DNA from: Burkholderia lata
Lineage (GTDB): Bacteria > Pseudomonadota > Gammaproteobacteria > Burkholderiales > Burkholderiaceae
Assembly (NCBI RefSeq): GCF_000012945.1
Contig: NC_007511.1
Span: 2,108,001-2,172,000, forward strand
DNA length: 64,000 nt
Direction: 5' to 3'
In this document: one piece after another, positions 18,987 through 27,081 of the stretch
Layout of the letters: every line of letters starts with the position of its first letter
Position numbering within the stretch: the stretch's first letter is position 1
Made by a program: the position numbers and the translations under genes
The notes under the pieces: model-generated
The model's input: the letters and a program-made list of their open reading frames with translations, nothing else
Told to the model about the DNA's origin: nothing
The model's database searches: none

Positions 18987-19040
18987 AACGGGTGGTTATG
19001 CGATTGACGATGAAATGCCATTTTGCATAACTTTCCGGAT
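18984..19040. promoter_or_regulatory. pca operator region, copy A (next to pcaQ)
   Basis: A 57-bp segment 47/57 identical without gaps to 20663-20719 upstream of pcaH. It contains the PcaQ-type inverted repeat ATAAC-N5-GTTAT (18985-18999) and an exact 22-bp match at 19019-19040. It keeps the TTGCAT -35 but not the TAAAGT -10 of copy B. It lies in direct orientation to copy B, pointing away from pcaQ. Confidence 0.8.
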
Positions 19041-19063
19041 AGCCCCAAGCACTCGACGATGCG

Positions 19064-19801
19064 TCACGCATGACGCCGCAGTGCCTGGAAACCGGCCGGC
19101 TCCCACATCCGCTTCGCGATCAGCAAGCTGGTGCCGTGCTTCTGCGCGAGCGGTGCGGACGACGATTCCGCATGCAGCGCGGCCGCCTTGCTGCGCAGCC
19201 GGCGCAGCTCCAGTTCGAGCTCCGCGGAGGCAGCCTCCGTCAGCATCCCCTGCGAGAACGTCATCGTCTCGCCTTCCCCGTCGAAGCGGCTGTCGAGGAA
19301 ATCGCCAAGCGCGTGCGCATGGAAGTACCGGCGGATCGGCCCGCCCGGCAGCCAGTCGAAATCGCGCGCGACGCGCACGCGAATCCGGTCGCCCGGCAAC
19401 AGCGCGACGACGTTCATCCGGTCGAGCATCAGCAGATATTTGACGCACTCGGCCTTCGTCACCTGATAGGCCGACACGATGTCCTGCACGGTCCAGTAGT
19501 TGATCGCGCAGACGGCGACGAGCAGCAGTTTGTCGTCCGACACGAGCAGTGCCTCCTGCTGCTCGGTTAGCACGTGCAGCCTCGGCGCCGATGCGGACGC
19601 CTCCTGCACGAGCTCGGCCAGCGTATAGCCGAGCAGCTGAGCGATCTCGACAACGCGCTCCAGCGTAAAGCGGCCGCTGGCGAACAGCCGCTTCACGCTG
19701 GTCTCGGAAACGTCGAGCGCACGCGCGACGTCGCGGTAGGTCATGCCCTGCGCCTTCAGCTGGCGCTTCAGCATTTCGATCAGTTGGGCGGTTTCAGTCA
19801 T
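19064..19801 (-). CDS. XRE-family transcriptional regulator
   Basis: A 245-residue protein with an N-terminal HTH (MTYRDVARALDVSETSVKRLFASGRFTLERV, about residues 20-50) and a C-terminal domain of unknown ligand with a helical tail (SAELELELRRLRSKAAALHAE). It is divergent from the YebB-like gene at 19922 with a 120-bp shared region, so it may control that gene. Together they form a module that separates pcaQ from pcaHG and is flanked by duplicated operator DNA. No functional link with protocatechuate is apparent. Confidence 0.8.
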   Translation of the reverse strand: MTETAQLIEMLKRQLKAQGMTYRDVARALDVSETSVKRLFASGRFTLERVVEIAQLLGYTLAELVQEASASAPRLHVLTEQQEALLVSDDKLLLVAVCAINYWTVQDIVSAYQVTKAECVKYLLMLDRMNVVALLPGDRIRVRVARDFDWLPGGPIRRYFHAHALGDFLDSRFDGEGETMTFSQGMLTEAASAELELELRRLRSKAAALHAESSSAPLAQKHGTSLLIAKRMWEPAGFQALRRHA

Positions 19802-19851
19802 TTTGGTATCGAAAAATGATGCTCAAGGTCAGATATTAGGCTACCTGCGCA

Positions 19852-19887
19852 TGCAGATGAACACTTTCGGATACTTGTCTGCATAAT
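19852..19887 (+). promoter_or_regulatory. candidate operator and -10 between the XRE and YebB-like genes
   Basis: An inverted repeat TGCAGA (19852-19857) and TCTGCA (19878-19883), 20 nt apart, ends at a CATAAT -10 (19882-19887) placed 34 nt before the YebB-like start. It could be the binding site of the divergent XRE regulator. The -35 is weak. Confidence 0.35.
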
Positions 19888-19921
19888 CCGCTCCGTGCTG
19901 TCACCGAACGACGGAGCCGAA

Positions 19922-20497
19922 ATGACCACCCGAACCGAAACCGCTGCCTACGAATCGCATCGCACCGCCCCGCGCGATGCCCGCGACACCGATCGCACGA
20001 TGCCGCTCGCCACGGTCCGCACGCTGGCCGCCAGCGCGCACGTCGGGGATCTCGTGTTCATCCGCGTACCGGCGAATGCACCGCGCGATGCAGCAGGCAC
20101 GACGAGCTCGGCGGGTACGTGGGCCAATCGCTTCGGCATCGTCGTCGATACGTCGGGCGACGAGCCCTTGATCGCCGAAGCCGCGTTTGCGTGGACGAAG
20201 CTGACGCCGCTGTCGCGCTTCGTCGCCCGGACCGACGGCGGACGCATCGCGCTTGCCCGTCGCGTCGCGGCACCGACCACCGATGCGCAGCGCCAGATTC
20301 ATTCAACGGCTGAACGGCGGATCGACGCGCTGCTCGGCAACCGTTTCAACGTGCGGACGCGGCGCGGGTTCTGCGCCGATTACGTGAGCGACGTGCTCGG
20401 GGTCGACCGGGATGCGACACCGGCCGCACTGCTGCGCAGCGGCACGCTGTCACTCGAATTCGACGGGATCGTGTTCGATCCCGGCCGCCAGTCATAA
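19922..20497 (+). CDS. YebB-like permuted papain-fold protein
   Basis: A 191-residue protein with the layout of permuted NlpC/P60 (YiiX/YebB) enzymes: an early HVGDLVFIRV strand, a WANRFGIVVDT segment where these enzymes usually carry the catalytic His, and a late Cys in RRGFCADYVSDVLG. The His is not evident (the matching stretch reads NRFG), so activity is doubtful or uses another residue. No signal peptide is seen. The start at 19922 is preferred over 19895 for its fit to the -10 and the upstream GGAG. A strong terminator follows at 20615. The role is unknown. Confidence 0.65.
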   Translation: MTTRTETAAYESHRTAPRDARDTDRTMPLATVRTLAASAHVGDLVFIRVPANAPRDAAGTTSSAGTWANRFGIVVDTSGDEPLIAEAAFAWTKLTPLSRFVARTDGGRIALARRVAAPTTDAQRQIHSTAERRIDALLGNRFNVRTRRGFCADYVSDVLGVDRDATPAALLRSGTLSLEFDGIVFDPGRQS

Positions 20498-20614
20498 CAG
20501 GCGCTCAGGGAGACCGGATAACAACAATAACGACAACACAAAAAAGCAGCGACGGGCTGGCTGGAGGGCCGTGCACGGGGTCGTCACCGACGACGCGAAG
20601 CCCGATCGCTTTTT

Positions 20615-20647
20615 CCGCCGGACAGGCATCCTGTCCGGCGGAATTTT
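20615..20647 (+). terminator. terminator after the YebB-like gene
   Basis: A perfect 12-bp stem (20615-20626 with 20630-20641), 3-nt loop, then AATTTT. A T-run also precedes the stem, which on the other strand would give a partial A-tract only, so the active direction is plus. It isolates the YebB-like gene from pcaH. Confidence 0.8.
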
Positions 20648-20662
20648 CATTGGTGCGTCAAA

Positions 20663-20729
20663 CATAACGAACAGTTATGCGATTCGCGAAAAAAGGTCAT
20701 TTTGCATAACTTTCCGGATTGGCTAAAGT
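20663..20729 (+). promoter_or_regulatory. pcaHG operator/promoter region, copy B
   Basis: PcaQ-type inverted repeat ATAAC-N5-GTTAT (20664-20678), followed by TTGCAT (20702-20707), a 16-nt spacer and TAAAGT (20724-20729). The activator site sits just upstream of the -35 as in LysR-controlled promoters. pcaH begins at 20771. The first 57 bp duplicate the segment at 18984-19040. Confidence 0.75.
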
Positions 20730-20770
20730 CGTGCCATCCCCTTCGCGAAATACCTATCAGGAGACGCCCG

Positions 20771-21478
20771 ATGGATTCCCCCACGATCCTCACGCCGCGC
20801 GACTGGCCATCGCATCCGGCCTATGTCCACCCCGAATACCGTTCGTCCGTGAAGCGCGGCCCGACGCGCCCGCTGATCCCGCTGAAGGAGAAGCTGCGCG
20901 ACCAGTACGCGCCCGTCTACGGCGCCGAAGATCTCGGCGCGCTCGACCATGACCTGACGAAGAATGCCGTGAAGAACGGCGAGCCGCTCGGCGAGCGCAT
21001 GGTCGTCACCGGCCGCGTGCTCGACGAAGGCGGCAAGCCCGTGCGCAACACGCTCGTCGAGGTGTGGCAGGCGAACGCGGCCGGCCGCTACGTGCACAAG
21101 ATCGACCAGCACGACGCACCGCTCGACCCGAACTTCCTCGGCGCCGGCCGTTGCCTGACCGACGACGAAGGTCGCTACCGCTTCCTGACGATCAAGCCCG
21201 GCGCGTACCCGTGGGGCAACCATCCGAACGCATGGCGCCCGAATCACATCCACTTCTCGCTGTTCGGCGATTACTTCGGCTCGCGTCTCGTCACGCAGAT
21301 GTACTTCCCCGGCGACCCGCTGCTCGCGTACGACCCGATCTTCCAGGGCACGCCCGAGGCTGCGCGCGATCGCCTGATCTCGCGCTTCTCGATGGACCTC
21401 ACCGAAGAAGGCTATGCGCTCGGCTACGAATTCGACATCGTGCTGCGCGGCCGCGACGCTACCCCGATGGAGCGCTGA
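20771..21478 (+). CDS. pcaH: protocatechuate 3,4-dioxygenase beta subunit
   Basis: Iron-bearing subunit of the intradiol dioxygenase that opens protocatechuate to beta-carboxy-cis,cis-muconate, the first step of the beta-ketoadipate pathway. At 235 residues it has the usual length. The four non-haem Fe(III) ligands are present: Y107 (QANAAGRY), Y146 (GAYPW), H159 and H161 (NHIHF), matching Tyr108/Tyr147/His160/His162 of the Pseudomonas enzyme. AGGAG precedes the start at 20771. It is followed by pcaG after 3 bp. The downstream pca genes are not in this window. Confidence 0.97.
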   Translation: MDSPTILTPRDWPSHPAYVHPEYRSSVKRGPTRPLIPLKEKLRDQYAPVYGAEDLGALDHDLTKNAVKNGEPLGERMVVTGRVLDEGGKPVRNTLVEVWQANAAGRYVHKIDQHDAPLDPNFLGAGRCLTDDEGRYRFLTIKPGAYPWGNHPNAWRPNHIHFSLFGDYFGSRLVTQMYFPGDPLLAYDPIFQGTPEAARDRLISRFSMDLTEEGYALGYEFDIVLRGRDATPMER

Positions 21479-21481
21479 ACC

Positions 21482-22075
21482 ATGACGACGCTGAAGCAAA
21501 CCCCTTCGCAGACGGTCGGCCCGTACTTCGCATACGGCCTGTGCCCGCAGCAATACGACTACGACCTGAAGAGCCTGTTCACGCCGACGATCGCCGCGGC
21601 GCACGCCGAAGGCGAGCACGTGCTGCTGGTCGGCCAGGTGTTCGACGGTGACGGCAACGTCGTCGGCGACGCGGTGCTCGAATTCACGCAGGTGGACGGC
21701 GCGGGCCGCTACCCCGCGTCGCGCGACGACATCGCGAAATCCGGCTTCACGGGCTTCGCGCGAGTCGGCACCGGCACCGATGCGCAGCAGCGCTTCGTCG
21801 TCGAGACGGTGAAGCCGGGCCGCCTCGCCGCCGACGAAGCGCCGCACATCAACGTGACCGTGATGATGCGCGGGATCCTCACCCACGCGTTCACGCGCGT
21901 GTACTTCGACGACGAAGCCGCCGCGAACGCAGCCGACCCCGTGCTGAACGCCGTGCCGGCCGAACGCCGCGCGACGCTCGTCGCGAAACGCGACGCGCAG
22001 CCGGGCCGACCGGTCGTCTACCGTTTCGACATCCGCATGCAGGGGCCGGACGAAACCGTGTTCTTCGACGTGTGA
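21482..22075 (+). CDS. pcaG: protocatechuate 3,4-dioxygenase alpha subunit
   Basis: A 197-residue partner of PcaH with the same fold but without the iron ligands, starting MTTLKQTPSQTVGPYFAYGL, the conserved alpha-subunit N-terminus that covers the active site. It ends in a conserved YRFDIRMQGPDETVFFDV segment. Its start is 3 bp after the pcaH stop, so the two subunits are made in step. A small GC-rich hairpin (22081-22100, 8-bp stem, no U-tract) follows the stop codon. Confidence 0.97.
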   Translation: MTTLKQTPSQTVGPYFAYGLCPQQYDYDLKSLFTPTIAAAHAEGEHVLLVGQVFDGDGNVVGDAVLEFTQVDGAGRYPASRDDIAKSGFTGFARVGTGTDAQQRFVVETVKPGRLAADEAPHINVTVMMRGILTHAFTRVYFDDEAAANAADPVLNAVPAERRATLVAKRDAQPGRPVVYRFDIRMQGPDETVFFDV

Positions 22076-22262
22076 CGCGCGAGCCGGCATACGCCGGCTC
22101 CGCCCGCTACCCCGACGCCGCGTGGCGCGATACCAACAGGCATCGCACCACGCGGCGTTTTTCGTGCCCGTCGCCATCATTCGATGCTGCGGCGCGTCGC
22201 GCCGGATCACGGGTGCCCATACCCGTTGTCACATGCCTCCATCTCCTGAATCGAACGCTCGA

Positions 22263-22490
22263 TTGAAACGCATGCTGCGACTGCACATAACTCGTCGATC
22301 CAGCAGGATATCGTTTGCGCGTTATGCGGCGTATTCTTCGTTATCCGCAACGCACCAACGAGATTAAATCCGAATCGGCAACAATTACGCATGTAATACG
22401 CGACACCGCCCGGCAGGCCGTGCGCACATTTTTTTCTGACCGAGTGCCTTTAAACGCGTCTGACCGAAGTTGGCAGGCGCGTATTTTTTT
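22263..22490 (+). ncRNA. candidate small RNA downstream of pcaG
   Basis: Within the 459-bp gap 22076-22534 a promoter TTGAAA (22263-22268)-17-CATAAC (22286-22291) is followed about 190 nt later by a strong terminator with T7 (22484-22490). The segment is AT-richer than its flanks, has no credible ORF with ribosome binding site, and contains a hairpin ATTAC-gcat-GTAAT (22384-22397). The expected transcript is 22298 to 22490. It could instead be a long 3' UTR of pcaHG. Confidence 0.45.
22454..22490 (+). terminator. intrinsic terminator downstream of pcaHG
   Basis: A 9-bp stem with one G-U pair (22454-22462 with 22474-22482), an 11-nt loop and seven Ts (22484-22490). It acts on the plus strand, ending either pcaHG mRNA or the candidate small RNA, before the convergent AraC gene. 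Confidence 0.85.
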
Positions 22491-22534
22491 GCGGCAACCG
22501 GCGCACCGGTGTGGCGTGCGCCGATTCCTTCCGG

Positions 22535-23386
22535 TTAGCGCCGAATCTCCAGATAGCGGCTCGGCGTATCGCCCAGAATGCGGCGAAACGCCGACGTGAA
22601 CGCGCTGGCGCTCGCGTACCCGAGATCGAGCGCGACGCGCGTGACCGGCTGCCCGTCGCTCAGGCGCGCGATCGCCGAGAGCATGCACACCTGTTGGCGC
22701 CATGCAGCAAAACTCACGCCTGTCTGCGCGCGAAACTGCCGCGTGAACGTGCGGCGGCTCACGCCTGCATCGGCGGCCACCTGGTCGAGATCGGCCGCGA
22801 TCGACGGCGACGCGAGCAGGTGCCGGCACACCTTCGCCAGCCGGGCGTCGGCCGGCAGCGGCGCATGCAGCGACAGGCGCGGCATCGTCGCGATTTCCGC
22901 GACCAGCAACGCCATCAGCTTGCCCGCGCGCCCGTCGACGTCGTACAGCGCCGGCAGGTCGATCGCATCGTCGATCAGTTGGCGCAGAAGCGCGGACACG
23001 CCATAGACACCGCACTGCTCGGGCAAGCCCGCCTCCTGCGCGGCGTCGCCGGACACGAACGTGTTGAGCATCGTGACCGGCCCGGTCATCGTCATTTCGT
23101 GCCGCACGCCTGCCGGCACCCAGCACGCGCGCTGCGGCGGCACCAGCCAGCGCCCGTGCGGCGTCGACACGCTGATCGTGCCGCGCGACGCGAACGCGAA
23201 TTGCCCGCGCCCGTGCGCGTGCTCCGGAAACGTCGTGCCCGCCGCATAGTCGTTCGCGGTCACGACCACGCTCCTGGGAATATTTTCGTAGGGATCTAGC
23301 AGCGTATTTCTCACGGCCCGAATTCCATCATCAATGACCCGATATCGAAGGCGGGTCTCCTTCGCGTGATCTACGATCCGCTCCAC
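22535..23386 (-). CDS. AraC-family regulator with cupin domain
   Basis: A 283-residue regulator: an N-terminal cupin-like sensor (TFPEHAHGRGQFAFASRGTISV, about residues 52-73) and a C-terminal double HTH (DLDQVAADAGVSRRTFTRQF and VALDLGYASASAFTSAFRR). The layout is like NimR-type AraC proteins. The longest frame starts with GTG at 23386 without a good SD, and an internal GTG about 24 codons later is possible. It is divergent from the hydrolase at 23457 with a 70-bp gap, so it may regulate that gene. The ligand is unknown. Confidence 0.88.
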   Translation of the reverse strand: MERIVDHAKETRLRYRVIDDGIRAVRNTLLDPYENIPRSVVVTANDYAAGTTFPEHAHGRGQFAFASRGTISVSTPHGRWLVPPQRACWVPAGVRHEMTMTGPVTMLNTFVSGDAAQEAGLPEQCGVYGVSALLRQLIDDAIDLPALYDVDGRAGKLMALLVAEIATMPRLSLHAPLPADARLAKVCRHLLASPSIAADLDQVAADAGVSRRTFTRQFRAQTGVSFAAWRQQVCMLSAIARLSDGQPVTRVALDLGYASASAFTSAFRRILGDTPSRYLEIRR

Positions 23387-23456
23387 CCTTGCGCGACCTG
23401 ACGGCCGCAGGACCCGTCGGCCTGATCGGCCGGATTACCACTGCATCGGAGCGGAC

Positions 23457-24236
23457 ATGCCGAATACGTTTCATCGCGTGGGGGACGGCCCCCACCCTGT
23501 TCTTGTACTACCCGGCTGGTTCGGCGACGCTCACGCGTTCGAACCCGTCGAAGCGTGGCTGTCGCGTGAACACTTCAGCTATGTCTTCATGGACTACCGC
23601 GGTTACGGCCGCATGCGCGACGCAGCGGGCCACTACACGATCGACGAGATCGCCGCCGACGCACTTGCGCTGGCCGACACGCTCGGTTTCGCGACCTTCA
23701 GCGTCGTCGGCCATTCGATGGGCGCGATGGCGGCCGAGAGAATCGCCGTCATCGCACCCAGGCGGGTGCGCGCTCTGGTACCGATCACGCCCGTGCCGTG
23801 CGGCGGCCTGCCGTTCGACGCGGAGAAACGCGCGCTATTCGCGCGCGCCGCGGACCACGTCACCGATCGCCGAACCATCATCGATCGCAGCACCGGCGGC
23901 CGGCTGCCCGCCGCCTGGATCGAGTGGAAAGCGGCGTATTCGGCAGCCCGTTCGTCGCCGCCGGCGTTCGGCGCGTACTTCCGCGCATGGGCCGATACGG
24001 ATTTCAGCAACGAGATCGCCGGCATCCATCCGGTGAAAGTGCTGATCGGCGAGCACGATCCGGCGTTCGACGCGGCACTGATGGCCCGCACCTACCTGCG
24101 GCGTTATCCGCTCGCCACCGTCGACGTGCTGCGCAATGCGGGCCACTATCCAATGAACGAGACGCCGCTCGCGCTGGTCGCGGCGATGGAGGCGTTCCTG
24201 CTCGCGGTGACGGCAAACCCCGTCGGCAACCACTGA
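23457..24236 (+). CDS. alpha/beta-fold serine hydrolase
   Basis: A 259-residue cytoplasmic alpha/beta hydrolase with nucleophile S87 in GHSMGA, acid in IGEHDPAF and catalytic H230 in GHYPMNE. No signal peptide is present. The substrate class (ester, lactone or C-C bond) cannot be told from the sequence. It is divergent from an AraC regulator and convergent with dppA. Its product is not predicted from context. Confidence 0.82.
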   Translation: MPNTFHRVGDGPHPVLVLPGWFGDAHAFEPVEAWLSREHFSYVFMDYRGYGRMRDAAGHYTIDEIAADALALADTLGFATFSVVGHSMGAMAAERIAVIAPRRVRALVPITPVPCGGLPFDAEKRALFARAADHVTDRRTIIDRSTGGRLPAAWIEWKAAYSAARSSPPAFGAYFRAWADTDFSNEIAGIHPVKVLIGEHDPAFDAALMARTYLRRYPLATVDVLRNAGHYPMNETPLALVAAMEAFLLAVTANPVGNH

Positions 24237-24274
24237 CGACGCGCGGCGCGCAAGCAGCACGGTGGCAACGCGCA

Positions 24275-25102
24275 TCACCGCAACATGAACGACATCGCCG
24301 ACAAACTGTTCAGCGTGCGCACCACATGCTCGACCGAAGGCCCGTCGAAGCGCAGCGTTACCGCGTCGACGCGCTCCAGCGACGGCAGCACGCAGAACAG
24401 GTCGGCCAGCGCCGCCGTCTGCACGCGCAGCGTGCAAGTGGCCGGCGCAGGCCGATGGGCACCGGCGCGCACGCCTGCCGACAGTGCGTGCGAAACCGCT
24501 TCGCGCGCAGCCGTTGCGATCCGCGCACATGACGCGGCGGGCGTGAGCGTATCGCCGCTCGATGCGCCGCCGGCCGTCTTGACCGCCTCGAAATGCGCAT
24601 CCGGAAACAGCGGCCGGGTTTCCTCGGCGAACACGTCGTCGCCCGTGGCCAGCGCGACGTGCGCACCGTATTCCCGCGCCAACGCACCGTACAGCCCGGC
24701 TTCGCCAAGCTCGACGCCGTTCAGCCACACCTGCGTGAACGCGAAGCTGTTGATCGTGTGCGCAAGGATGCCGCGTGTCTGCGACTTCGCGTGATAGCCG
24801 ATCATGAACACGAGGTCGGGCTGCTGTTCGAGGCCCGTCATCATCCCGAGCGTGCGCGGCTTGCCGAGCACGACGCGCGCACGCGCATCGAGCCCGTCGG
24901 GCAGCAGGTTGCGGAAGCCGCCATGCGAATCGTTGACCCACACGGCCTGCGCGCTGCCCATGAACGCGCCTTCGATCGCCGCGTTCGCCTCGGCGGTCAT
25001 CCAGCGGCGCGCACGCTCGTATTCCGGATTGCCGGCACGCGTCTGCTCGGTGGCGAATACGCCGGCAACACCTTCGATGTCGGTCGAAATCAGGATCTTC
25101 AT
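24275..25102 (-). CDS. dppA: D-aminopeptidase DppA (M55)
   Basis: A 275-residue zinc D-aminopeptidase of family M55. The N-terminal motif STDIEGVAG gives the D8/E10 zinc ligands; NDSHGG and GYHAKS supply histidines. The family forms a decamer and frees N-terminal D-amino acids, for instance from peptidoglycan-derived D-Ala peptides. It is the last gene of an eight-gene operon: its start overlaps the dmpA stop by four bases (ATGA). With DmpA and IaaA it suggests that imported peptides containing D- or isoaspartyl residues are broken down inside the cell. Confidence 0.93.
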   Translation of the reverse strand: MKILISTDIEGVAGVFATEQTRAGNPEYERARRWMTAEANAAIEGAFMGSAQAVWVNDSHGGFRNLLPDGLDARARVVLGKPRTLGMMTGLEQQPDLVFMIGYHAKSQTRGILAHTINSFAFTQVWLNGVELGEAGLYGALAREYGAHVALATGDDVFAEETRPLFPDAHFEAVKTAGGASSGDTLTPAASCARIATAAREAVSHALSAGVRAGAHRPAPATCTLRVQTAALADLFCVLPSLERVDAVTLRFDGPSVEHVVRTLNSLSAMSFMLR

Positions 25103-26181
25103 GACTGGGTAAGACGTCCTTCGTGGCCTTCGTTGAACAGGCGATCGAGATCGGGCACCGCGTCGCGCAGCGATTGCCGCACGTGGCCGTCGCGCCCGGC
25201 CACCGTCACGGCCTGCAGCAGCGCGTCGGCAATGGCGTGCTCGACACTTTCGGCCGCGGCCATGAACAGCGGATCGAGCGCCGCATCGGCGACGAGGGCC
25301 GGCAGCGCGATGGTCGATGCGTCGTGCGCGATCGTGTATGCGGTGGAAAATGCGAGCGCGATGTCGCCGCTGCCGTGCCCGTAAACCGAGCCCGTGCGGG
25401 CCAGCCCCGCACCCGCGCGACGCGCGAGCCGCGACAGTTGCCGTGCATCGAGCGGCGCGTCGGTGGCCAGCAACAGGATGATCGAGCCCTGCTCGGGCGG
25501 TGCCGCATGCGCGGCCTCGGCTGCGCGCCGTTGCGCGACGATCTGCCCGACCGGCACGCCGCCGAGCGTCAACATCGGCAGCCGGCCGAAATTCGCGAGC
25601 ACGAGCGCGCCGACCGTATAGGGCCGCCCGGCCGCAACAGCGACACGCGACGCCGAACCGATCCCGCCTTTCAGGTCGAAGCTCGACATCCCGCGCCCAG
25701 CGCCCACCGCGCCACGTGCGACGTCACGCGATGCCGCGCGGCACGCGTCGTCGTAATGCGCGGCCGTGACCGCGAACGCCTGGATATCGTTCAGATAGCC
25801 GTCGTTGCACTCGAACACGAGCGGGTTGACGGTCGACCAGTCGCGGCCGACTTGCGGATTGGCCGCGATCGCCGCGCGAATCTGCGCCTGCGCGACCGCG
25901 CCGACGCCGAACGTATTGGTCAGCGCGATCGGCGTATCGAGCGTGCCGAGCTCGTCGACCTGCACGAGCCCGACGCTCTTGCCGAAGCCGTTGATCACGG
26001 CAGCCCCCGCCGGCACCTTACTGCGGTACACGTCGCCCGGATGCGGCTTCACGACGGTCACGCCCGTTTGCACGTTGCCCGCATCGAGCGTGCAATGGCC
26101 GACCGTCACGCCCGGCACGTCGGCGATCGTGCCGCGCGGCCCGGCCGGCAGCGTTGCCGTCCACATGGGTGCGATGCGCAT
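25099..26181 (-). CDS. P1-family aminopeptidase (DmpA-like)
   Basis: A 360-residue self-processing Ntn-type peptidase of the DmpA/P1 family, L-aminopeptidase/D-esterase. The chain is expected to cleave itself before S271 in GHGSGDIALAF, making that Ser the nucleophile; DVPGVTVGHCTL and NTFGVGAV are typical N-terminal blocks. The start at 26181 overlaps the gsiD stop (TGATG), which fixes the reading frame; a longer frame running back over gsiD is spurious. The operon places it with a peptide importer and the M55 peptidase. It may act on beta-aminoacyl or D-amino-acid peptides as some family members do. Confidence 0.92.
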   Translation of the reverse strand: MRIAPMWTATLPAGPRGTIADVPGVTVGHCTLDAGNVQTGVTVVKPHPGDVYRSKVPAGAAVINGFGKSVGLVQVDELGTLDTPIALTNTFGVGAVAQAQIRAAIAANPQVGRDWSTVNPLVFECNDGYLNDIQAFAVTAAHYDDACRAASRDVARGAVGAGRGMSSFDLKGGIGSASRVAVAAGRPYTVGALVLANFGRLPMLTLGGVPVGQIVAQRRAAEAAHAAPPEQGSIILLLATDAPLDARQLSRLARRAGAGLARTGSVYGHGSGDIALAFSTAYTIAHDASTIALPALVADAALDPLFMAAAESVEHAIADALLQAVTVAGRDGHVRQSLRDAVPDLDRLFNEGHEGRLTQS

Positions 26182-27074
26182 CAGCGGCGCTCCAGCTTCG
26201 GATCGAGCGCGTCGCGCAGCCCGTCGCCGAGCAGGTTGAACGCGAGCACCGTCAGGAAGATCGCGAGGCTCGGGAAGATCGCGATGTGCGGCGCCGTCAC
26301 CATGTCCGCGCGCGCCTCGTTGAGCATCGCGCCCCACTCCGGCGTCGGCGGCTGCGCGCCGAGCCCGAGGAACGACAGGCTCGCGGCCGTGATGATCGAC
26401 GTGCCGATCCGCATCGTGAAGTAGACGACGACCGACGACACGGTGCCCGGCAGGATGTGCCGCATGATGATCGTCCAGTCCGACGCGCCGATGCTGCGCG
26501 CGGCCTCGACATAGGTCATGTGCTTCAGCATCAGCGTGTTGCCGCGCACGAGCCGCGCGAACGCCGGGATGCTGAAGATCGCGACCGCGCAGATCACGTT
26601 GATCATCCCGTTGCCGAGGATCGCGACCACGCCGATCGCGAGCAGGATGCCCGGGAACGCGAACAGCACGTCGGCCACGCGCATCGTGATGCGGTCCCAC
26701 CAGCCTTCGTAGTAGCCGGCGAGCAGCCCGAAGAACGTGCCGATCACCGCGCCGAGCGCGACCGAGAAAAAGCCGGCCGCGAGCGAGATGCGCGTGCCCG
26801 CGATGATCCGGCTGAAGATGTCGCGGCCGAGCGAATCGACGCCGAACCAGTGCACGGCCGACGGCGCCGCGTTCAACGCGTCGTAGTCGAAATAGTTCTC
26901 CGGATCGAACGGCACGATGTGCGGGCCGACGAACGCCAGCACGACAAGCGCCAGCACGAAGCCGCCCGCGACGAGCGCGACGGTCTGCTTGCGGAACTTG
27001 CGCCAGAATTCGCGCCACGGCGTGCGGATCGCGGTCGGTGCGGCCGGCGCCGCGGTCTGGACTGTCGCGTTCAT
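26181..27074 (-). CDS. gsiD: GsiD-type ABC transporter permease
   Basis: A 297-residue inner-membrane permease of a DppC/GsiD-type peptide ABC importer, with six membrane segments, an N-terminal OppC_N region ([15 protein letters not shown]) and the EAA loop [20 protein letters not shown] that contacts the ATPase. It pairs with GsiC 7 bp upstream and overlaps dmpA downstream. GsiABCD imports glutathione in E. coli; the linked peptidases suggest a wider peptide range here. Confidence 0.9.
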   Translation of the reverse strand: MNATVQTAAPAAPTAIRTPWREFWRKFRKQTVALVAGGFVLALVVLAFVGPHIVPFDPENYFDYDALNAAPSAVHWFGVDSLGRDIFSRIIAGTRISLAAGFFSVALGAVIGTFFGLLAGYYEGWWDRITMRVADVLFAFPGILLAIGVVAILGNGMINVICAVAIFSIPAFARLVRGNTLMLKHMTYVEAARSIGASDWTIIMRHILPGTVSSVVVYFTMRIGTSIITAASLSFLGLGAQPPTPEWGAMLNEARADMVTAPHIAIFPSLAIFLTVLAFNLLGDGLRDALDPKLERR

Positions 27075-27081
27075 GCGCGCC

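Noticed and set aside
22405..22436. T7 run after GTGCGCAC as a second terminator downstream of pcaG
   Set aside because: The palindrome has no loop and no stable stem lies directly upstream; the true terminator is at 22454-22490.
26182..27018. N-terminal extension of the DmpA-like protein back over gsiD
   Set aside because: It reads gsiD out of frame as Arg/Ala/His-rich sequence; the real start at 26181 overlaps the gsiD stop.
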